A DNA stretch of 64,000 nucleotides from Gymnogyps californianus (taxonomy: Eukaryota; Chordata; Aves; Accipitriformes; Cathartidae). The notes under the pieces are model-generated. The model ran no database searches, was not told the DNA's origin, and saw only the letters and a list, made by a program, of their open reading frames with translations. The position numbers were made by a program, and so were the translations under genes. Shown here piece after piece: positions 61,746 to 64,000 of the stretch (the stretch's first letter is position 1; each line of letters starts with the position of its first letter). The stretch lies in NCBI RefSeq assembly GCF_018139145.2, contig NC_059474.1, positions 41,186,344 to 41,250,343 on the forward strand, read 5' to 3'.

Positions 61746-64000
61746 GTCTTTATTTGTATGTTACACATTTAGGTTAATTTATACTTTATTTTAAAGACAA
61801 ACAAGTAGATGAGCATTAACAGCTAGATAATTGAATGTTAAGTTAATATGTGTATGGATGTAAGAAACCTGAGTTATTGTACCAAAAGCTGCCCATAATA
61901 TAAGGTATATTATAAAAAAACTCCATTATTTCAGCACCTTTTACTAGACTGAAATACTGAGAAGAGCAACCTTTGCAGTTAATTAATGGGTCAAAATATG
62001 AGTTGCCCCACATACCTCAAACCTGTGCAAATGAAGAACATTTCTAAAATTAATCATGGCTAAAATACAGTACATGAGTAAAAGGTGCTTTCACATGCCT
62101 AGCCCGTTGGAGACACAATAATATATTGGCAAGATCAAGAGATGTAACAGTGTGGGTAGCAAAATTTTTCAAAAGGGCAAGATGAATCTTCAAGGTCTGA
62201 TTATCCTCTCACAGCACTACAGATTGGCAGTTAATAGAATTAGGCTAGTTTTAAACATGTATAACTGAATTGGGCCCTGTATAATCGAAAAGTTGGCATA
62301 TCACAGACCAATTTTGTTCGTACAAATAACCCAGTGAAAATCCAGGGATACATGTGGAAACTCACGTTGTAAGTGGGACAAGAATCAGGTCATGCTTTAA
62401 AATTGTAATTAGACATAAACTGAAAGAAAAAACAATATTTTGAAGTGTCTAAAGCTGAGCTTACTACATCTGTCAGATGTGTAGCTAAAAGACTGCTTCT
62501 ATCCATTGGCAAAGTAATGTATAATTCTGTAGTCGTACTTGTCTTAGGATTGTTTGTGAAGATGCAATACATACCATCAAGACTCACATTTTGAGCTAAG
62601 TTTGACACCATACTAACATGAATATAAATGGTACAAGATCAGAATTATTCAAAACGGTGAACAGAACTATCTCCGTTATCACAAACTCAAGATGAGACTG
62701 TCAGAATGGTAAAATTTAACCACTAATTTTAAACACAAAGCTAGTAATCAAGCAGTGGGTAACATTTCACTTAGACCAATTAATGATGAAATCTGCAATT
62801 GCCTCTAGACTATTACATCTTTATTCATCAAATTCAAATGTATAAAACTATTTACAAACAACGGAAAGAGCCAAGCAGTCCAAATGGATTTCAGGTACTT
62901 CACAGATCAGCCTCTGACTTCACAGATTTGTTTACTTCTAACTTTAAGCCGTTCTGGGGAGTCATTTTTTCAGGAAATGTTTCAGGAAATTAATGAGTTT
63001 GTTTACACATTCTTGAGTTTCTTATAATTCAACCTATTGCGAAGAAAAATCTTTTCTACCTGGTCTGAAATGCTAGTTCCTGGAAAGTTTTGTATTCCAA
63101 ATTTATACCATCCCTTAAGTGAGATGAAGGCCTCATCCTGCCTTCAAGATAAGATTCCAGGCATTGCTCAGATACTTGGGTATAATTTATTGTAGCCACA
63201 CAAAAGTCAGATCTAAATCCTTTTGGACCATGATGCCACAAACCAGCAGTTCAAAGTTCAAAGAGGGAGGCCGACAGATGCAATTAAGTTATCACTGTTG
63301 GGATAACTGTAACCCTTGCTGTGCTTTTAGCGCTTCTGGGATCCTGAAGATTGTGAAATGCTAAAAAAAAAAAGAGCATTCTCCTCAACGCTACCTATAT
63401 TTTCATTGCATAAATCACAGCAGTTGGAGTAAAATACATCCAGTGAATGATTTCCTGCCACTAAGGAAAAAAATCCAAAATCTTGTTTCCTGATGACTAC
63501 AAACTTCTCTTGACAAACCTCCAGTGCCAAATGTGGTTTCCATTTACTGTTTTGGGATTTATTTGTCTATGCCAAAGTTCAGGTGTGCCAGCTCTTTGTA
63601 ATAAGCCATTTGGATGAAAGCTTGGCTAGCTCAAAGGATTCTGATGTATTTTATTGCTGCCTTTTAAGATTATTGTTCAGAAATACCAACTCTAATTTTG
63701 AAATCAATTAGCCATGCAGTCTGATGAGGTGTTGGCCCAGCTCAGGTTCACACCCGCTGTCCACAGATTATTGTTAAGTTGAGTCAGGTCCTTAGTGCTG
63801 CTCTGCGTTGCAGGCATCTGGTGTACACATGTTTGATGTCCTCACAAAATGACGCTGATGGCTTAAATGGCAAGGCTCTAATGAAGAAAGCCTAGCAAGT
63901 TTGCTGCTGTTTGCCAGCAAAACATGACTTTTACAGGCCTGTGTAAAAGTCTTTTTTCCCCTCGTTTAACTCTTCCATGTCAAGAGAATATAAATCTTCC

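Larger units (their letters stand above)
57727..64000. other. Noncoding, with two better-preserved palindromic repeats
   Basis: Apart from the repeats at 58799 and 61658, this is unique AT-rich sequence. 'caaagttca' (63252-63260) fits an HNF4/RXR-type DR1 half but is too short to call. No gene, RNA gene or other repeat is supported. Confidence 0.55.

Noticed and set aside
1..64000. Searched for CRISPR-like arrays, operons, ribosome-binding sites, prophage, integrase or plasmid features.
   Set aside because: No regularly spaced direct repeats, no closely packed long frames and no Shine-Dalgarno-associated frames exist. The sequence is vertebrate-like noncoding DNA.

Overview
This 64-kb window looks like noncoding nuclear DNA from a vertebrate, most likely a sauropsid. 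I favour a bird. The reasons are the following. (1) There is one clear, old, 5'-truncated CR1 LINE 3' end at about 56.56-57.42 kb, ending in the typical 'gactagatgacctct' tail. (2) There are scattered, strongly decayed MIR-like and tRNA-derived SINE pieces, and many copies of the old palindromic repeats built around 'cattgacttcaatgg'-like cores that I know from turtle, crocodile and bird sequence. (3) L1, Alu, B1/B2 and young LTRs are absent. (4) Repeat density is low, which argues for a bird over a turtle or crocodilian. (5) Mixed A/C tracts such as the one at 30.57 kb are common in birds. The species call is inference.

I find no protein-coding gene. The longest ATG-to-stop frames (158 codons at 50.0 kb; 135 codons on the minus strand at 35.0 kb; 121 codons at 9.8 kb) are about what AT-rich random sequence of this size produces. 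None shows a domain I recognise, a splice context or a codon pattern that stands out. No tRNA, rRNA, snRNA or known miRNA gene, no CRISPR array and no bacterial-type signal is visible. The window is therefore either intergenic (a gene desert) or inside a very long intron, and sequence alone does not decide between these.

Layout: 0-15 kb is unique AT-rich sequence with one decayed repeat (1.8 kb), a CpG cluster (8.1 kb) and a T20 run (13.1 kb). 15-27 kb holds a palindromic repeat (15.3 kb), a minus-strand MIR-like SINE (17.6 kb), a full consensus CTCF-like site (19.13 kb), a GC-rich perfect hairpin (22.5 kb) and several old repeats (18.4, 23.9, 24.3, 26.4 and 26.9 kb). 27-45 kb is mostly unique, with AT-rich homeodomain-type clusters, a diverged pair of ~72-bp direct repeats 751 bp apart (36.56 and 37.31 kb), MIR pieces (40.6 and 41.6 kb), an AT-rich tandem array (41.74 kb) and a (CA)11 tract (42.4 kb). 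45-55 kb holds a dispersed repeat (45.2 kb), a CpG cluster (48.3 kb), a pre-miRNA-sized hairpin (49.0 kb), a tRNA-derived SINE head (51.4 kb) and other old repeats. 55-64 kb holds a perfect 13-bp hairpin (55.3 kb), the CR1 fragment and further palindromic repeat copies.

I did not find a convincing undescribed biological system. The items most worth checking are the hairpin at 49,000-49,066, the paired direct repeats at 36.56/37.31 kb, the CTCF-like sites and the recurrent palindromic repeat family. Repeat names are from memory of consensus patterns; coordinates of decayed copies are approximate to about 10-20 bases.
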